Assembly (NCBI RefSeq): GCF_007655135.1
Contig: NC_045127.1
Coordinates: 54,849,051-54,913,050 of the forward strand
DNA: 64,000 nt
Source of the DNA: Punica granatum
Taxonomy: Eukaryota; Streptophyta; Magnoliopsida; Myrtales; Lythraceae
Reading direction: 5' to 3'
Shown here: positions 1 through 11,586 of the stretch, piece after piece
Position numbering within the stretch: the first letter of the stretch is position 1
How the letters are laid out: every line of letters begins with the position of its first letter
Position numbers and translations under genes: made by a program
Notes under the pieces: generated by a model
Databases searched by the model: none
Told to the model about the DNA's origin: nothing
What the model saw: the letters and a program-made list of their open reading frames with translations, nothing else

Positions 1-3000
1 GAGATAACCGTACTTCTTCAGCGTATCCCCTAAGCCACTAGTTCTCTGCACGTCAAATCCTTCGAGAATCTCAGTGGTAAAACAACTGCATAAAGATGAA
101 ATTCAGAACAGATCAGAAGAAAAACCCAATCTTCCATGCAGTAAATTATTACACAGATCCTTAAATAATTACTTACGCTGTCTTTATGCTTTCAGCAGCT
201 TCAGAAAAGTTTGCATCACCTTCCACGACATATATTATCCTTTTGAGCCCACACCTCTTGACACATGCAATTGAATACCAAGATTAGTTCAATAGGTCGT
301 AACTGCATCCAGAAATAAGTTAAGGTTCCTCTATTGAGAACTGAAAAACGACACCCTCGCATTACTCCAACATCAGCAATTAGATGATAGGAAAACTAAC
401 ATTGCTCCGAATTAGATGGTAACCGTTTTGTGGACTTGCAAAAGCAGTTCCACTTTTCCATCAACTGGTGGTCGTTTATTGAAAACTTATCCAATAAATC
501 ACAGGAATAGAGATAGTATCAATTGGCAGTACACGTCATATTTTTTCTCCCAACACTTGCAAAACAAGTAAATGTAGTTCAATCAAACTAAAAATATGAT
601 TGACCGAAACTTTAGCATTAAGATAAACATCACTACCAAAAGCTTCACTTTCTGATCTTTGTAGCGGTTATCACAAATGGAACTGCGCAGATCATCAACT
701 TTCTTCCTCTCAACAATAAAATCAAGAACATATTCGTCATCGAGATATTTGTGGTGAGCAATCCAGATTGCATCTCCAACTGGCAGCCGCCTAACCTGCA
801 AGGATTTGCGAATCGATGGGAAAAAGACATATGTATCGATCGGATTTATCATAGTTATAACTGATATGCATGAAGAATGCATAGCAAACCTGAAAATCAA
901 TGACCCTGCTAAAAAAAGTGAAAATGAAAGGCATCCTAGGAGTATATTAAATATACATTAAAGTGACATAAACATAAAGCTAAAAAGAAAACAGCAGAGT
1001 CTCACTCTAGAGGATCACTAATACACTGTACAAAATATATCATCCCAGCAGGAGATGATTGTTGAATTTCAAAATCTCTTACAAGAAATGACAAGGCACT
1101 TATAAGAGCTTACTTACCTCTATCTTAATTTTGAATTGCACGCAAACATTGTCAATTATTCTCCTTGACCTCGACCTGGAAACAGAAGGAGTTAGCAACA
1201 GCTACGTTACAATTCAATATAATGCACTAAAAGTGACAATTAATGCCAAAGATGATTAAAGCTGAAAGTAGATAATCCATTTGAGCAAAGCAGCAACCTT
1301 AACCCTATCTTCTCCAGTTTAGGATGCCAGTAATAAATTACAATCAGGGAAGACACTACGGAAATCAACTCAAAGGCATAAGTGGCTAAGGAATTCACAA
1401 AGATTATTGATGAGACAAATGCCAACTCCAAGAACCAAACACACAGAAACTAAATCTGCCTCCACATGAAGGTGAAAAGAGTTGAAAGATAAACCAGTGA
1501 CTACTGACCCACGAGTGGCAAACTGCTCCCGATCATCCAATATTAAAATTACTTCATATGCATCCTCAAAATTTTCCCCAGCACTCAAAGGAGGCCTGCT
1601 TAAAACATTACTAGCTTCCGAGCACAATGAACTTGCCTCCTTCAAACAGTTATCCTGACAAAGTCAAAATGCAACAGCTTAGATATATTGGGCAGAAAGA
1701 TAGGGGATGCAATAAAGGGGAGGAAAGACTTAACCCACTTCATCAGTATAACCAAAAAAGCCAATTCACTTCATAACAATAGCTTAACACAGGTAATACC
1801 AATGACATACAATTCAGTGAATTGTGCTAAAATCCAAATTAAGATTTCTATATAATTAATATAGAGAACAGGGCAAGTGCACTCAATATGGTAACGTAAG
1901 TCATGTTAACCAAATTCAGACATACAGATGAGGAGCAAGGCCTCAGACTGAACGAGTTTTGTGATGAATCGGCAGATTTATAACTGTCTCTGCTGTGAAG
2001 ATCCCTGGAAAACTCTGTGGACCTGCTCTGACTTCCCAAAAGATCCAACCTACCTGATCAGGAAAAAAAAAAAAAAAAGATCCAAAGAGAAAATGAGGCA
2101 CGATGTTCATCAAGGAAAATGAACGTCTCGGTTCAAGCACTTTATGTTTTACAAAGTGAAAATTGAGAGGTTCTCACCATCCACACTTCCATGAATACTG
2201 CAATCCTCTGTTGAAGAGCGAGATTCAAACTGCGAGCTGTAGGCTTTATCTTCCTGGAGACAATGAAAAGAACTCGGCCCAAGTTTTGAGGTACCCTCGC
2301 CCTGTAAAGGTTCAATAATTAAGGAAAACTCCAACGAGTTTGATCGCTTGCATAATTAAAGGCCAAAAGATAGAAAGACTGAACTGAAATTATCAGTGCC
2401 GAATCGCCATTGTGGAGAACAGACTGATCACACAAAACATTTTAGTATGACCAATAAAAAGGAATTATCTGAGACTAGGTTGTTGGAAAACAACCTTGAT
2501 AGATCACTAAATGACAATGTATTTGCTATGCAATGACAGGCATACATCAGAAGATAGATGAGTATTACCCTTCGATGAGATTTGGCAGGATTCTTAGGCA
2601 AATGTTGCTGAATCATCAATTCTTGAGAAGAATCCGAGCTGTCAAATGCAGGATTTGATGGATCATCACCATCCAAGTCAAAGGATCCTTGGCAAATGCT
2701 ATTAGTAGAATCCACTGGACCAGATCTTGTCAGACATTCACGTGCAGCTTCTTTGCCTTCCTGAGAAAGCATATACCTGCAAGGTATCATAAACATCATC
2801 AGAATAGGCATAAAGGAAACGATAGTCATGACTTCTACCGTCCAAGTGAACAATAACACGGAGTATGCTATTACTAACAACCATAATAAATGTACCAGTA
2901 AAACAAAGCATCATATGCATTTGGTATAGGCCGCCAAATTATACTCCTAAACTGGCAATTATCAGATCTCCCACAAATAAATACCCAATTATTCCCTGCC

Positions 3001-4108
3001 CATCACTTGGAGAAGAAACATGATATCCAATAGAATCTAATAAGAGTATAGATTAAAGAGACATTCCGTGCATTATAAGTACTCGGACGGGAATCGTTAA
3101 GAGTGTTAGCAGAAAATATGCAAAAGACACAGACTCCAACAGCCTTACTTTGCTGGACAGCTGGACTTCACAACTAATCCCTTCGTAATCAATGTCTTCA
3201 TGCAGCTCCATCCACTGTACCATTCCCTCGGAGAACTTCCAAATTGGCTAGGCTTTCCTTGTCCTTTTTCTGGACTAAGAATGAGCAGCCATCATTTCCA
3301 AGCTTTCATCTAACCCCTCAAACATACAGCAAACTACCATCAGAAGCAAGTCACTTACACGATCGGAGCCCGGGAAAGTCCACTGGCTTCAGCTGCATCA
3401 ATGAGCTCCTGCTTATGCATAAATTCATTCCCGTTAGAGGTTCCCCTGCAGAAAATAGGACCAACCATCAAGTGCGAGCTCGCATTTATAAGTAACCATA
3501 AATCAGAAATAGAATGGAACAGAAATGGGAATGCTCGGGTACCTGTAAAGAGTAATCAGTAATGCATAAGCCACAGAATTCTTCTGGGGAAGATAACGTT
3601 TGGATCCCTTACTATTCTTCTTACCTATAATAACAACAACGATGGTGGTCGTCACGAAACCGGGAAGAGAATTTTACAATTACTGAGAAAACACAAAAAT
3701 GTCTTACGAGCAATGTACCTACCTTTCTTGTTGTTCAGATTTTCAGGATCAGAACCTTGGGAATCATTCTCGAAAAAGCCTTTCATGACCCTGAGGATCC
3801 ATTTCCCCACGCCCCTGCGCCAGAGAGAGCAACGGCATCAACCCCAAATCATATGTAGAGAATTCAATGCAACCATTACATTACAGGAACGGGAATCGCA
3901 CGCAAATCACTTACTTGACTTGAGAGAACTCCTTGAGGGAGGTGATGGGAGTTTTGGAGCTGCAGACGCTGAGGTAAGCCTTGTTGAGAGTCATTGAAGT
4001 GTTCTCCGACAACCCTTTCGGCGCGTCCGCCAGTTCCTGCGTCTTATGCCTCATGTACTGAGCAAGCCCTTCGTTCTCGGAGCAGAACACTCTCATCTGA
4101 TTTTCCAT
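1..4108 (-). CDS. MUS81: MUS81 structure-specific endonuclease (3' part beyond window)
   Basis: This is the catalytic subunit of the MUS81-EME1 nuclease, which cuts stalled-fork and recombination intermediates in the nucleus. I assembled thirteen exons with GT-AG borders and consistent phase: 4108-3915, 3814-3723, 3624-3543, 3445-3359, 3274-3149, 2776-2569, 2301-2178, 2053-1926, 1654-1509, 1175-1118, 795-637, 256-177 and 85-1. About 523 residues are visible, and the C-terminal HhH part lies outside the window. The N-terminus carries a helix-hairpin-helix (KGVGKW). The ERCC4-type nuclease domain starts near residue 382 (LILDDRE) and holds the catalytic ERKKVDDL at about residues 444-451. The ATG at 4108 (MENQMRVF) was chosen because plant homologues start there; in-frame ATGs at 4126 and 4183 are possible. 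No lesion is seen. Confidence 0.93.
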
Positions 4109-5720
4109 TTCGGGACACCCCAACATTGACTTGCTCTCGATTACCTTATGCTGCTCTGCTAAGTGACTAGGGTTTCTGATCAATCATCTTCCACTCGAAC
4201 CGTCAGAGAGAAAGAGAGAGAGTGAGAGATAGAGATCGCGCCAGGTTCTCCTTCGTCTTCTGCAGTTTGAATAATGAGCGAGCAGCGAAAGCTCAGCGTG
4301 TTTTTGGTCCTCAACCTTTACCGACTTTTTCATTTTCATCCTAAACCTATTTCTTCGTTCAATTATATCACAACCTTTACATAATTTGTTCGTTTTAGTC
4401 CTACCATTAATTCTTCCATTCAAAATAAATCTAAAATATATTATTTAATTAAAATCAAATATAAAAAATACTACAAGTAAGAAAAAAAACAAAAATAAAA
4501 AAATTGGGAGACCCCACCCAACATCCCAATTCCGAGGAAGGGGGTCTTGCCTACAGCGACCCTTCCTCCTTCGAGATCGCATGTGGCTTTTGTGACGGCT
4601 GGCAACCTCGAAAGGGGAGGGGTGGCCGTTGAAGGTCCCCTTTTCTCGAAATCGAGAGATCCCAATTTGTCGAGATAACAATAAGAAGTGGAAAAGCTCT
4701 ACGGCTTTTATCAATATGGGTTGGTTCAAGCGAATAAGCTCTAGTTCCACTTAAATAAGGTATCAAGTTCGAGTTTTTGTTAATACAAAAAAATCTATGT
4801 TGGGAGAGTTTTACCTCTTAGTGACCCAAATTGGGACGACTGAATTAGTCAGGACCTAATCGGGTTTTCGAATACCATGGTTCACACCGAAAAAAAAGTA
4901 ATAAAAAAAAGCTCTAGGGCTTTGCTTTATTATGATGAGCCAGATGGGCTTACTGGCATACTGTTTCTCGAGCCCAGGAGTTCGTCCATGGTTTCGAAGA
5001 GGGCCCAGAGTTTGATATCAGAGCCCAGACGCGTCTTTTTAGGAAATGGGCTTAGACGAACTGTCTATTATTGGATAGGCCAAATATTGGGTTGGACATC
5101 GAGCATTATTATTTTGGGCTTCAAAGTGTTGGAAAGCCTTTCCTTTTGCCTTCCCGAATCCAATTGAGAGATCCAATTCCAAGCTGGTCCTGTGTATGTT
5201 GTGACATCTCAAGAACAAGAAAGCTAGCATTACTACTACTTTCATGGGTGAAATACGGAGCTAAAGCTCGAAACAAACGAAGTCATTAGTTATCATATCG
5301 TAGATACCGAGTGAAACATTTTCAGCAGAGTAGATTCTCCAAGGGGAATCAGTTATATAGATTAGTTTAATTATGATTACTTATTTTCCTATAAATAGAA
5401 TCCATATAAGAGAGAGGAGAGATACTCCCCCAAAAAAAAAAAACGCTTTGATTTCTTTTTATTGAAAGAAGTAGAACCAATAAATGGATACTTATCCAAA
5501 AAAGGAAAAGAGAAAAAGAAAGAGGAAATTGATCAGCTGGGGGACCAATTATGCCCTTCCTTCACGACCATTAGTTAATTGGGAATATAGCGGTCGACTC
5601 AAACTATGTATATACCTTCCTTCGCCACTAATTAGTATTAGCCTATTAGATAGGAATAATCCAACTTAAACTCTCTCTCTCCCTCGAGCGCCACTACTGA
5701 AGCAAAAGAGCGCGACGAGG
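4109..5720. other. Intergenic region: MUS81 5' flank and repeat debris
   Basis: No gene is supported here. The part next to MUS81 (4190-4260) is a pyrimidine-rich leader on the minus strand. Positions 4300-4420 look like one terminal part of an old transposon (opening with a 'ttttggtcctcaa' phrase), and 4500-4680 is a G/C-rich non-coding tract without a matching second terminus. A poly(A)-ended repeat lies at 4715-4915. Positions 4930-5120 hold several GGGCCC/GGGCTT motifs but no open gene. TATA-like stretches stand at 5390-5398 and about 5605-5616, ahead of the carboxypeptidase pseudogene. Confidence 0.5.
4715..4915 (+). repeat. SINE-like poly(A)-ended interspersed repeat, copy 1
   Basis: This stretch aligns by eye over about 190 bp with 24765-24958. 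Both share an 'atctatgttg(g/a)gag' core, a 'ttagt(c/t)(a/g)agg' block and a final A-rich tail. A 'caagttcgagttt' phrase resembles a tRNA-type B box, which suggests a SINE, but I cannot see a clear A box or a target-site duplication. Confidence 0.5.
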
Positions 5721-6430
5721 ATTTTATTAATCATTCCAACTTTATTGTCGTCCTTCTTTCTTCTTCTGGGCAAGAGCCATGGCATCACGGACCCAGCTGA
5801 TGTCCCCGGCAGCTTTTACAATGCCAAATTATTTGGCAACTCCAATGGCAACATTGACACGAGCGATTTCAGCACCGCCACCCCCGAGCTATTAGCCTTT
5901 GATAATGAAGTCAACACCGACCTACATCAGACGGGATCGGCTAATGATTGCTATAGCGGCAACCTCTCCAGATCACGGCCGGCCACTGTGGGACTCAAGG
6001 ACAATGACCGAATCTGGAGACTGCCCGGTCAACCGCCAGTTCAGTTCGACCAGTACGCCGGTTATGTTACGGTCGATGCATCCAAGGAAATTGCATTGTT
6101 CTATTACTTTGTCGTAGCAGAGAAATCAAAGAATGATTCTTTGCCTCTTCTCCTCTGGCTAAATGGAGGTAATTAAACAGTAGCTAGCAGCTACGTACTG
6201 CTCGAATAACTTTTCTACTAGTTACTTAAAAAGGAATTAATTGATCAGATGTCTTGAACAAATTATTTAAAGTGCCCGAGCAGAAAGAATGTTAACCTGC
6301 CAGGTCCGGGTCGCTCATCCCTCGCCTATGGAGCAATGCAAGAACTCGGTCCTTCCGAGTCCATAGTGATGGGAAGACGCTGTACAGAAACCAATTTTCA
6401 TGGAATAACGGTACGTACACACGTACATGC

Positions 6431-6457
<27 letters not shown>
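6431..6457. repeat. (AT)n microsatellite in pseudogene intron 2
   Basis: A pure AT dinucleotide run of 27 bases lies between exon remnants 2 and 3 of the carboxypeptidase pseudogene. Confidence 0.9.
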
Positions 6458-6465
<8 letters not shown>

Positions 6466-7630
6466 GCAGTGAAATATATTTGATCATCATATATTTGTAT
6501 GTAGAATATATATATATAAATGTTTGTTCATCTGTAAGACTTTGTTTTTCTTACGGCCAGGATCATCTCACGATATATACAGCTGCAAACGTTCTGTTCT
6601 TGGAGTCACCAGTAGGAATCGGGTTCTCGTACTCAAACACATGGACCAATTACACGGCGAATGAGGATGGGAAGACGGCAACGTTAAATTACAAGTTCTT
6701 GATGAACTGGTTAAATAGGTTTCCCGAGTACAGGGGACAGGATTTCTACATTGCCGGGGAGAGCTACGCAGGGCATTACGTGCCTCAGCTCGCACATCAT
6801 ATCCTGGCCCGCAACAGAGGGCGACCAACAATCACAGCATCATCAACCTCAAAGGAATCATAGTATGAATCAAATGATATATGTATATTTCGCTTAGCAA
6901 AACCACCCCCCACCCCCCCTTTTACATATGGACTATATTTTGCTGATTGGAAATGCTCTGATCGAAGACAAGGCAGATATTACCGGGCAGTACAATTTTC
7001 TTGCGAGTCATGCACTGATCCTCGACGAGATGGCCGAGAACCTAAAGAGATATTGCAGCTTCACACGCACTACTAAGATTGAACCGTCCCCTCAGTGCCT
7101 AGCAGCAACCATGGCAGTCAAGCCAAATATCCTCAACGGCATTGACATGTACCGCATCTATGCACCCTTGTGCCACAACTCCAAACTCACTTCCAAGCCC
7201 ACCAAGGCTTCCGTAAGCTCAATCGACTCTATTAGCTAGTTCTTGTGCCATAACGTGTATATATGTGTGTGTGCGTGCGTGCGTGATGATGATGGGATGT
7301 GCATGCATTGCAAGCAGGTTACTAAGTACGATCCGTGCAGAGATCACTATGTGCATGCGTACATGAACCTCCCCGAAGTGCAGAAAGCCCTTCATGCGAA
7401 CGTGACCAAACTGAAGTACGAGTGGCAGTCTGGCAGCAACATGATACACGATACTTGGAGAGACAGCCCTTCCACTATCATACCCTCCTCCACGAGTCTA
7501 TGGCGAACGGCCTTCGAGTCTGGATTATCAGGTAATAAAACTAGATAGTGGCATATCTATATATATATAAATATAATTTGATCAGCTGCTGGTGAATAAG
7601 GTTTATATCAATCTGATACATATATACATG

Positions 7631-7637
<7 letters not shown>

Positions 7638-7666
<29 letters not shown>
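7638..7666. repeat. (AT)n microsatellite in pseudogene intron 5
   Basis: An AT dinucleotide run of about 29 bases lies just before exon remnant 6 of the carboxypeptidase pseudogene. Confidence 0.9.
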
Positions 7667-7668
<2 letters not shown>

Positions 7669-8494
7669 ATTGCAGTGGTGATACAGACGGCGTTGGTACC
7701 TGTCACCTCAACCAAGTATTCTATTAAGAAGATGAACCTTGCCGCGAAAACGGCGTGGCATCCTTGGTACATCGTGGTCGAGGTAATCAATCGATCGATC
7801 AATTATTATTAATTATAATGAGAAGTAGTGAATAATATTTCTTAATATAATTTCTCAGTCAATACCAGCTATTGTATGTGTTATATAGATTTATGGACCG
7901 ATGAATTCACCAATATACGATGCCATCCATGCATTTATTTGTATACAGGTGGGAGGATACACGCAAGTGTACAATGACGGAATCCCAACGTTTGCGACAG
8001 TGAAGGCAGCGGGGCATGAAGTGCCAGCCTACGAGACCCAAAGAGCTCTTTCTCTCATAAGCCACTTTCTCGCTCGCACGTCTCTCCCTAACCGCTAAAA
8101 TCATGTAAAAATTCTGCAATAAATATGAGCACTTTGATCCGTCTCCAACCAAAAAACTCGATTTGTGAGGTGATAAAACTCAATTTTCATATAAATCCAT
8201 TATTTTTACGTTACACGGCCGGTGTTTGGCAGCTTTTTCGTTGACCTCTTAATAACAGTAACAATTGAACTGGAAATCCATTTTATAAGGATTTGGGCTT
8301 AGCGAAGCAGCCCATTTTGGTCTATATATGTGTTTGGGCCCTGATCTTTGGGCTTTCCCAATGTTCGGAAGCCGCGTCCTTTTTTATGGTTGTGGCGGGG
8401 GCTGTCTTCCAGATGTCCACTCCTAGGTCCTCTCTCTCTCTCAAGAGGAAAGCAAGGTTTATGCTGCACAACCCAGTCTATAAAGAATTTTTTC

Positions 8495-8885
8495 AATCGA
8501 TTGACGCTTATCCTCCTTAAATAAAGTCTTGAATTTGAATCTTATAAATAAAAATAAAAATAATTTAATTTAATCAATAGAGCTTTATGTCCTGTTTGGT
8601 TTCATAGTGTTATTTTAAAATCACAATTTTAACTTAACTCTACCCACTACAAAACAAAATAACTCATACAAAGTCAAAGAGTGGGTCTCATTTATATCAC
8701 TTTTTTTCAAAATAAAATAACATAATTCATACAAAGTCAAAGAGTGGATCCCATTTATACTACTCTTTTTCAAAATCTGATTTTAAAATCCTACTATGAA
8801 ACCAAACGCAACATTACTCTTAAGCGGGTTAACTGGACTCGAATTGGATTAATCAAGGTACATTGGGTTTCTGAATACGGGATAC
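8495..8885 (+). repeat. SINE-like repeat copy split by a MITE
   Basis: The left part (8495-8587) and right part (8817-8885) match the two halves of the repeat seen at 4715-4915 and 24765-24958. Shared phrases are 'cttgaatttgaatc' on the left and 'gaattggattaatcaaggt' on the right. The interruption is exactly the MITE at 8588-8813. Confidence 0.45.
8588..8813. mobile_element. Tourist-like MITE, copy 1 (226 bp)
   Basis: The terminal inverted repeats contain GTTTGGTTTCATAGT at the left and its complement ACTATGAAACCAAAC at the right. A TTA flanks both sides (8585-8587 and 8814-8816), the 3-bp TWA target duplication typical of PIF/Harbinger-derived MITEs. The inside has two direct repeats of a 'tcatacaaagtcaaagagtgg' type unit. 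No coding capacity is present. Confidence 0.8.
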
Positions 8886-8961
8886 GCATGGAAGGAAAAT
8901 TTGAAAACCTGGAATTGGAAGAATCTATTAAATGGAAATCAACACAAAATTAACAATATAA

Positions 8962-9120
8962 ATTGATTCAAGCGATTTAGTGTTTATTTCCTTTAATCTC
9001 ATATTAAAATCTTGTGAATGGAGAAAATTTATGTTGTGGAAGCTTTATTCCCTTGGTAGTCCAATCGAGCTTATAATGTATTAATCGGAGTCTATACAAA
9101 TATCAGAATATACAAAAAAA
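8962..9120 (+). repeat. SINE-like repeat, further copy
   Basis: This stretch starts with 'gattcaagcgatt' and ends in an A-rich tail near 9112-9120. It follows the order of blocks in the repeat at 4715-4915 (an 'atgttg(t/g)g' core, then 'ttaatcggagtc'), but is more diverged. Confidence 0.35.
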
Positions 9121-9183
9121 AATATATATATCAACAGTCAAAGCAAAACTAGTATGGTAATTAATTTCTAAGAATTCATTAAT

Positions 9184-9471
9184 TTGGTTGGTGGGGGGGA
9201 GGGGGGGAAGTGCGAATGGTGTGACCAAATCTTGGACCAGCAAAAGACAAGACTGCGTCATAATTGGATGACATCCAAGGCAGAGAGCAAAGCAAAATTC
9301 TCATATCCATATAAGAAATTAGCACTTATGGGACAAACCTACTCTCCCCCCACCATGCCCCTATACATACGCACAAGCCAGACTTCACAACTCATTCAGA
9401 TAGCAAGAGAGCTTAATTAACCAAAGCGCATATCTATCGTTCTATCTGACCAGAGTTAAAGTTGATATATA
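9184..9471 (+). promoter_or_regulatory. Promoter of LTP copy 1 (duplicated)
   Basis: A stretch starting near 'tgcgaatggtgtgaccaaa' (9210) aligns with 11267-11510 in front of the second LTP gene, so the promoter was duplicated with the gene. The TATA position reads CTATACATAC (9361-9370), weaker than TTTATATACA in copy 2. The 5' leader contains 'ttcagatagcaagagag', matched in copy 2. Confidence 0.6.
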
Positions 9472-9989
9472 ATGGCATCAAATTGCTACTCGGATTGACC
9501 TTCTTGTCTCCGCGTAGTCACAGTGTCGGTGTTCGTGCTGACTCTGTTAGCAACAAAACCAAATGTGGCGATGACACAGTGCCAGGGGGACCCCCAGGCG
9601 CTGGCGGAGCAATGCGGTCCCTATGTGCAGAGGGATGGGCCGAAGACGGACCCATCCCAGGGCTGTTGTGATGCCATTAAGGCCGCTGACATCGCCTGCA
9701 TTTGCCAGAACATCCCTGGGGACGTTGAGCAGATGTTGGACATGGAGAATCTCGTTTATGTGGCCGGTTTCTGTGGCAAGCCGCTTGATCACGGCTCCCA
9801 TTGTGGAAGTAAGTTTAAGCTCATCCAATTTTGGATAATTCTCTCCGGACGAATCGATTCCAGTGGATCTCTCTTGCCCTATAGAATAAGAGATGCTTTT
9901 TATCACTCTTTGTTTTGTTCAAACATCGGATGCTGAGAAACTCAACTCGATACACACATTTAATTTGTGCAGGTTACACAGTTCCATGA
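9472..9989 (+). pseudogene. Lipid-transfer / 2S-albumin-type protein, copy 1, stop in signal peptide
   Basis: This is an eight-cysteine AAI/LTSS-family gene with exons 9472-9808 and 9973-9989 (GT-AG intron), ending in a GSYTVP tail. It is colinear with the copy at 11587. The ATG at 9472 opens the same MASN start, but codon 9 is TGA (9496-9498) where copy 2 has CGG. From there to the end the frame is fully open and all eight cysteines are present. The next useful in-frame ATG is just before the first cysteine, which would remove the signal peptide. This is either a young pseudogene or a gene using another start or readthrough; I favour pseudogene. Confidence 0.75.
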
Positions 9990-10659
9990 AGTTATGAAGT
10001 AAGCGATGAAGAAGACAGAAGCTTGATCCATGCTAGAATAAAAGGAGTCCATATAGGAATATGAAAAAGAAAATTCATTTTCTTAATTAACCGGTTTCAT
10101 CTGCATGCAAGTTTCATCAATGTACTCAGATCTCAATACAAGGCCAAAATTATGAAATTTATATGAGGTTGTACTTCAGTTCGAAATTCTAAAATTCGAT
10201 TATACAATTTCCATTTCAGCAAAAAATAAATAAAAAAATAAAAGAGAAAAAAAACGATATATATATATATATATATATAGAACCACCAACGGGACCTTGT
10301 TGCTTTTATAAAAAGTAGGAAAAATATCACCATAAAACATTTTTTTCCACCATAAATCATATATTTTATAATTTGATAATTTTCTTAAATTTATCTGATG
10401 ATTTAAAAATTATATAAAAAGGTCCATAATTTGCATGTTATTTCAGATCCATCCCAGCATCACTTTTTTCCGTCAATGTTTGACGGAGTTGCTGATATGG
10501 CTCTTAAGAAAAGTGTCAAACCGTGAGATATATGGTGTTAAAATGCCTAAATGTTATAATAAAGCTAAATAAAGTCCGAAATATTATTTTATTTTGCAAG
10601 AGATAAAGACAAAGTACGGGGAACTTTTTTGCCCAAAAAAAAAAGAAGAAAGTACGAGG

Positions 10660-10800
10660 AAAATGTCTAACAGGCACTTCTATCTTACGAGGCCCATAAC
10701 GTACAGGAGAATGGCCCGTAACAATTATCTCAGCCTCGCCCAGAAGGTCAATAGAGGCCCATTTCCCCACCGTCTTCTTCGTCCGTCGTCACTCTCTTGA
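10660..10800 (+). promoter_or_regulatory. Truncated duplicate of the ARV1 promoter/leader
   Basis: The order of elements matches 12950-13070 upstream of ARV1: a GGCCCR motif, a 'aattat(c/t)tcag' block, another GGCCCA/GGCCCR motif and then 'ttccccaccgtcttctt' against 'ttccccgccgtcttctt'. No ARV1 coding exon follows, so only the 5' flank was copied, or the coding part was lost. Confidence 0.6.
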
Positions 10801-11266
10801 CATTCATACGATATTGTTTTGACCCCGTCGTCCTCCCACTACTTAAATGAAGTTCATATCGATAATAATATGGTAATCATAAGTAAGGCATATGGATTTG
10901 CATTAAAAAAAAAACAGATTCCCATATTAATAAGTCGTTGTCGGCGATATAATTTCATAATTGGTATTTAAAATTCAAATTAAACAAAAATCATATCATG
11001 AAAGAGGGGGATTGCATAAAAGAAAAGTACTTAATTTCTCATCTCTTAAAAAGTTTTACCGGCAATAATTCAGCCATCTTATATATTATGATTATTATCT
11101 GCCATTCCTTTTGTATTGTGATTGCAATGTAAGCGCAGTTTCTTACTTGGTGCAGTACTAGTCTATATCGAATAGTTATGGTTAAAATTTACCATAAAAA
11201 AAGTATTATTAATCAATCAACACAAACGTAGTACTGTAACGCTTAAGAATTTATTAATAGGAGAAG

Positions 11267-11586
11267 TGCAAATGGTGTGACCAAAAACCCTTTATCCCGC
11301 AAAAGGCAAAATAACTCACTATATCTTAATTGGACGATATCGATATCTGAGGCAACGACCAAAGCAAACTTCACGTTTCCAAATATTTAACAGCTAGCTA
11401 GGCACTTCACTTCACATGGTAAGACATATACCTCCCCCTCCCCAACAATGCCATGTCCCCCTTTATATACACCCAGCAGGACTTACTTCCCAACTCATTC
11501 CGACAACGAGAGAGATTAATCCCTTATATACATTGGTGCTGGTACAGATTTGCTATTCGAGCTAGCTAGAATTTATTAATTCGATA
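11267..11586 (+). promoter_or_regulatory. Promoter of LTP copy 2
   Basis: This is homologous to the region upstream of copy 1, with a good TATA box (TTTATATACA, 11462-11471) about 120 bases before the ATG. The 'caactcattc' leader phrase is shared with copy 1. Confidence 0.65.

Larger units (their letters stand above)
5721..8098 (+). pseudogene. Serine carboxypeptidase-like (SCPL40 type) pseudogene
   Basis: This is a seven-exon S10 serine carboxypeptidase, normally a secreted or vacuolar hydrolase or acyltransferase. Exon remnants are 5721-6168, 6304-6410, 6583-6862, about 6946-7212, 7318-7531, 7676-7782 and 7949-8098. The hydrophobic signal-peptide codons (5721-5760) have no in-frame ATG before them. 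The oxyanion motif reads GPGRSS instead of GPGCSS. Frame breaks occur near 6349 (one base lost), near 6820, near 7485 (one base lost) and near 7697 (one base gained). Exon 4 has no AG acceptor in the 35 bases before it. Even so, the triad is readable: Ser in [10 protein letters not shown], Asp in SGDTDG, His in AAGHEVP. The number of lesions favours a recently dead gene over assembly error, although the homopolymer-type indels could partly be errors. Confidence 0.85.
8099..9471. other. Repeat-rich spacer between SCPL pseudogene and first LTP gene
   Basis: No gene is supported. The open stretch 8293-8520 has no recognisable domain. The rest is two SINE-like repeat copies (8495-8885 and 8962-9120), a MITE (8588-8813) and the promoter of the first LTP copy (9184-9471). 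Confidence 0.5.
9990..11586. other. Spacer between the two LTP copies
   Basis: The spacer is AT-rich, with an (AT)n run at 10257-10279. It includes a stretch 10320-10560 that resembles one arm of a transposon terminal repeat, a copy of the ARV1 promoter (10660-10800) and the promoter of LTP copy 2 (11267-11510). No open gene is seen. Confidence 0.5.

Noticed and set aside
4440..4700. G/C-rich block considered as another MULE copy like 29447-30437
   Set aside because: No second terminal arm or 9-bp duplication could be found around it.
8293..8520. Plus-strand 75-codon frame between SCPL pseudogene and LTP copy 1
   Set aside because: No domain, overlaps the start of a SINE-like repeat, and is not flanked by splice or promoter signals.
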